Source: an uncultured Thermoleophilia bacterium (lineage in GTDB: Bacteria > Actinomycetota > Thermoleophilia > Gaiellales > F1-60-MAGs149). From it: a DNA stretch of 8,581 bases. The stretch covers positions 1 to 8,581 of the forward strand of contig CADCWC010000166.1 in NCBI GenBank assembly GCA_902806305.1. Direction: 5' to 3'. This document shows positions 6,101-8,581 of the stretch, piece after piece (positions within the stretch are counted from its first letter, which is position 1; each line of letters starts with the position of its first letter). Under the pieces are notes generated by a model. That model did not search any database, was not told where the DNA came from, and worked only from the letters and a program-made list of their open reading frames with translations. The position numbers and the translations under genes are program-made.

Positions 6101-7299
6101 TGGACCATCGGCGGCACGTGGGAGCCGAGGAGTTCCGCTCCCGGGTCGAGGCCGTGGCCGCGGGCGCCCGAGCTCGCGGGCTCGACGGCGTCCTCGTCTG
6201 GTCGCGTGGTGGCGGTGCCCTCGACGCGTGCGGCCCCGTCCTCTGGCTGACGAACTACTACAACCCGTGGGGCGCCGTCCCGGACTCGCAATGCTGGAGC
6301 GGCCAGAGCACGTGCGCGGCGCTCGTGACGGCGGGCGGCGGCTGCACGCTCGTGACGAACGTGCCACGTGGCGAATGGGCCGGATCGACGGTCGTCTGCG
6401 ACGACGCCACGGACGACCCCTTCATGCACGTGTCGGCGGCGTCCGCCGTCCGACGCGCCGGCCTCGAGCGTGGGCGCGTCGGCCTGGCGGGCCGCGTGCA
6501 CCTCTCCGTCCATCTCCACGACCTCCTCGTGGCCGAGCTGGCGGGGGTGGAGTGGGCCGACGCCGACGACGTCCTGGTCGAGGCGATGCGGCCGAAGAGC
6601 GCCGCGGAGCACGACCTGATCCGCGCCGCCGGCCGCGCGGCGGACGCCACCATGGCCGCGATGCTCGACGCCACCGTGCCCGGCGCGACGGAGCGGGATG
6701 TCGCCCGGGCGGGGTTCGAGGCGGGCATCGCCCACGACACCGTGCCGTTCCTCGTGGCGCTCGCGACCGGTCCGGCGGAGGACCGGTACGCCCCCTCGAC
6801 GCTGCCCACGTGGTCATCCCGGAGGCTCGACCACGGCGACCTCTGGCACCTCGATCTCGCCGGGTCCTACGGCGGCTACCTGTACGACGTGGCGAGGACC
6901 ACCGTCGTGGGCGGTGAGCCGGCGCCCGAGCAGGAGGCGATGATGGAGGCCGCGATCGCCACGGTCGAGGCCGTCCTGGCCCGGATCGAGCCGGGACGGC
7001 CGATCGGCGACGCCGTCGCGCACGGCCACCGGATCCGCCGCGAGCTCGCCCCATACCTGCCGCCACCGACCAGACACGACTACCCGCACCTCGGTCACAC
7101 CCTGGGCTGCGGCTTCGGCGACCTCTGGCTGTACGAGGACGAACGCCGCCCCTTCGAACGCGACATGTACGTCGCCGTCGAGGCGGTGGTCGCCCGTGCG
7201 GGGCACGGGTTCGCGATGTTCGAGCAGAACGTGCTCGTCCGCCCGGACGGGGTGGAGCTTGTCACCAACGGTCCGACGCGCCCGTGGCGCGCGGGCTAG
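6100..7299 (+). CDS. M24-family metallohydrolase (creatinase / aminopeptidase P / ectoine hydrolase-like)
   Basis: A 399-residue two-domain protein: a creatinase-type N-terminal domain (about 10-160) and a pita-bread catalytic domain (about 165-395). All five dimetal ligands can be placed: Asp252 (LWHLDLAG), Asp263 (YLYDVARTT), His333 (HLGHTLG), Glu361 (YVAVEAVV) and Glu375 (FEQNVLV). It should therefore be an active metallohydrolase, not a degenerate homologue. M24 proteins cleave Xaa-Pro peptides or, in the creatinase and DoeA branches, C-N bonds of small molecules. With a gamma-glutamyl ligase directly upstream, a small amide substrate is plausible but not shown. The ATG at 6100 overlaps the ligase TGA by one base, and a GTG three bases earlier is the alternative. 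The protein has no signal peptide, so it is probably cytoplasmic. Confidence 0.88.
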   Translation: MDHRRHVGAEEFRSRVEAVAAGARARGLDGVLVWSRGGGALDACGPVLWLTNYYNPWGAVPDSQCWSGQSTCAALVTAGGGCTLVTNVPRGEWAGSTVVCDDATDDPFMHVSAASAVRRAGLERGRVGLAGRVHLSVHLHDLLVAELAGVEWADADDVLVEAMRPKSAAEHDLIRAAGRAADATMAAMLDATVPGATERDVARAGFEAGIAHDTVPFLVALATGPAEDRYAPSTLPTWSSRRLDHGDLWHLDLAGSYGGYLYDVARTTVVGGEPAPEQEAMMEAAIATVEAVLARIEPGRPIGDAVAHGHRIRRELAPYLPPPTRHDYPHLGHTLGCGFGDLWLYEDERRPFERDMYVAVEAVVARAGHGFAMFEQNVLVRPDGVELVTNGPTRPWRAG

Positions 7300-7306
7300 A
7301 GAGGAG
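7300..7306 (+). promoter_or_regulatory. Ribosome-binding site of the solute-binding protein
   Basis: AGAGGAG follows immediately after the M24 TAG and is the strongest Shine-Dalgarno in the window, 11 nt before the GTG at 7318. The gene is the most likely to need high expression relative to its operon partners. An in-frame CTG at 7309 is too close to use it. Confidence 0.65.
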
Positions 7307-7317
7307 CACTGGACAGC

Positions 7318-8532
7318 GTGGACCGACACCCATCCTGGACGTTCGCCCCGGTCTCGCGGCGCGTGCTGCTGCGGCGCGGTGGCCAGGCCCTCGGCCTGCT
7401 CACGGGCGGCGGACTGCTCGCCGCCTGCGGTGAGGAGACCTCCACCGGCGGCACGACCGGCGCGACGACGTCCGCGGGCGCGGGGACGAGCGCCGCGACG
7501 ACGTCGGCGGCCGAAACGGCGGCCGCCGCGGCCGGATTCCCGGTCCCGACCGCGGCCGAGATCGCCGCCGCGAAGGGTGACGTGCCGGTACTCGGCTGGC
7601 CGTACTACGAGTCGAAGGCGAACCTGCCGAGCGGGGTCACCTCGAAGTGGGCGTACCTGACGACGAACGAGGACACGCTCTCGAAGACGTCGCAGGCCGG
7701 ACAGTTCTCGGCCGTCACGATCTACCAGGGGCAGGTCGACCAGCTCCGCAAGCTGGACCGCATCATCCCGGTCGACACGGCGCTGCTCGAGAACTGGTCC
7801 GAGATGGCGCCGATCTTCCAGGAGACCGAGGTGATCCGCCGCGACGGGCAGGTCTACGCCGTCCCGTACCACTGGGGCTTCGCCTTCACGCACTACCGGA
7901 AGGACAAGCTCGCGAAGGCGCCCGAGACGTTCGCGGACCTGCAGGCGCCGGAGCTGCGCGGCAAGGTCGGCCTGCCCGATGACCCGTACGCGGTCATCTC
8001 GACCTTCGCGCTGTTCGCCGGCTTCCCGGAGGCGAACAACCTGAGCCGAGAGCAGTTCGACGCCACCATCAAGCTGCTGAACGACTTCAAGCCGCAGGTG
8101 CGGACCGTGCACGCGTACGGCGAGGAGGCCCAGCTGCTCGGCCGGGGCGACGTGCTCGTCGACCTGCCGTCGTTCTCGGGGTCGCTCGTGGCCGCGCGTG
8201 ACGCCAAGCTCGACACCGCCTACACGCTGCTCGGCGCCTGGAGCTACGTCGACTGCTGGATGGTCCTGAAGGAAGGTCCGAACCTCGCCGGCACCTACGC
8301 GATGATGAATCAGTCGCTGTCCCCGCAGGCCCAGCTCGAGACGACCAAGACGAGCCTGGCGAACCCGGTGGTCGACTCGGCCGTCTCCGCTCTGCCCGAG
8401 GACCTGCGCTACGCCGCGACCGAGGACGTGCTCGCCAAGGCGCCGCTCCTGCCGGGGGTGACGGTGGAGACCGACGGTGCAGAGGTGCCGTTCCAGGAGT
8501 GGCTGACCGCGTGGCAGCAGTTCAAGGGCTGA
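7318..8532 (+). CDS. ABC transporter substrate-binding lipoprotein, PotD/PotF-like (polyamine type)
   Basis: A 404-residue exported binding protein. The N terminus has twin arginines (SRRVLL, residues 13-18, then RR at 19-20), a hydrophobic stretch GLLTGGGLLA and the lipobox LAAC with Cys37. It is probably Tat-exported and lipid-anchored outside the membrane. A Thr/Ala/Ser/Gly linker (41-72) leads to the periplasmic-binding-protein fold. Typical PotD-like stretches are VYAVPYHWGFAFTHYRKDKL (179-198), PETFADLQAPELRGKVGLPDD (202-222) and a late WLTAWQQFKG end. The GTG start is preceded by AGAGGAG. It should capture the substrate for the operon. The family also includes carriers of other cationic or small organic solutes, so polyamine specificity is a working guess. 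No permease or ATPase is visible; these may follow beyond the window. Confidence 0.9.
   Translation: MDRHPSWTFAPVSRRVLLRRGGQALGLLTGGGLLAACGEETSTGGTTGATTSAGAGTSAATTSAAETAAAAAGFPVPTAAEIAAAKGDVPVLGWPYYESKANLPSGVTSKWAYLTTNEDTLSKTSQAGQFSAVTIYQGQVDQLRKLDRIIPVDTALLENWSEMAPIFQETEVIRRDGQVYAVPYHWGFAFTHYRKDKLAKAPETFADLQAPELRGKVGLPDDPYAVISTFALFAGFPEANNLSREQFDATIKLLNDFKPQVRTVHAYGEEAQLLGRGDVLVDLPSFSGSLVAARDAKLDTAYTLLGAWSYVDCWMVLKEGPNLAGTYAMMNQSLSPQAQLETTKTSLANPVVDSAVSALPEDLRYAATEDVLAKAPLLPGVTVETDGAEVPFQEWLTAWQQFKG
7438..7533 (+). repeat. Low-complexity Thr/Ala/Ser/Gly linker coding stretch with a short direct repeat
   Basis: Residues 41-72 of the binding protein are almost wholly T, A, S and G. GCGACGACGTC occurs twice, at 7462-7472 and 7495-7505, 33 bp (11 codons) apart and in the same frame, each beginning an Ala-Thr-Thr-Ser. 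This looks like a flexible tether between the lipid anchor and the binding domain, grown by small duplications. Confidence 0.6.
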
Positions 8533-8581
8533 GACACGGCGCGGGGGAGCGCCTCCCGGTCGGCGCCCGGCTCGGCCGCAT
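8533..8581. other. Trailing intergenic sequence, no gene seen
   Basis: The 49 bases after the binding-protein stop hold one small hairpin (GGGAG at 8545-8549 pairing with CTCCC at 8553-8557 over a 3-nt loop) with no T-run, so it is not a convincing terminator. The window ends in AT, which could be the first two bases of an ATG, but this cannot be checked from here. Confidence 0.4.

Noticed and set aside
4763..6367. A 534-codon minus-strand open frame opposite the ligase and the M24 start
   Set aside because: The composition is low-complexity and it lies opposite a gene with complete GS motifs. It has no promoter or ribosome-binding site of its own.
6814..8112. A 432-codon minus-strand open frame opposite the M24 and binding-protein genes
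   Set aside because: It spans the junction of two well-supported plus-strand genes and resembles no known family; it is a GC-driven shadow.
8541..8560. Hairpin after the binding-protein gene as a rho-independent terminator
   Set aside because: The stem is only 5 bp and has no following T-run; in sequence this GC-rich such stems arise by chance.

Overview
This is a very GC-rich window with third codon positions almost always G or C, several GTG starts, and short or overlapping gene junctions. Together with apparently leaderless starts, this suggests a high-GC actinobacterial-type genome, possibly class Thermoleophilia. That placement rests on composition and style alone and is low confidence.

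The layout is two divergent operons facing away from a 46-bp control region (4735-4780). The leftward operon, in transcription order, encodes: a TPP-dependent 2-oxoacid/acetoin dehydrogenase E1 alpha subunit (4734-3757); the E1 beta subunit (3760-2735); a regulator in which a SnoaL/NTF2-like domain is fused to an XRE helix-turn-helix and a cupin (2738-1782); an ACMSD-type amidohydrolase (1785-1048); a short-chain dehydrogenase (1042-326); and a VOC/glyoxalase-family protein cut by the window edge (324-1). The first three junctions are 4-nt ATGA/GTGA overlaps and the last two are gaps of 5 and 1 nt, so this reads as one tightly coupled transcription unit. The rightward operon encodes a glutamine-synthetase-like gamma-glutamyl-amine ligase (4781-6100), an M24 creatinase/aminopeptidase-P-fold hydrolase (6100-7299) and a PotD-like Tat lipoprotein solute-binding protein (7318-8532). 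It probably continues past the window edge, perhaps with transporter permeases.

Taken together, a polyamine-type binding protein, a PuuA-like ligase and an XRE-cupin regulator (the same fold as E. coli PuuR) point to uptake and gamma-glutamylation-based breakdown of an amine. The other genes do not match the known Puu route. No PuuB/PuuC/PuuD is visible. In their place are an M24 hydrolase, an amidohydrolase, an SDR, a VOC enzyme and an E1 pair with no E2/E3. The window may therefore encode an uncharacterised amine or amino-alcohol catabolic pathway; the substrate cannot be read from the sequence.

The intergenic control region is the densest non-coding signal. It carries a 26-bp near-perfect palindrome, and a TAnnnT -10-like hexamer lies exactly 7 nt before the start codon on each side. 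This suggests two mirror-image leaderless promoters under one operator. No RNA genes, insertion sequences, CRISPR arrays or attachment sites were seen, and no gene-free stretch exceeds 50 bp.
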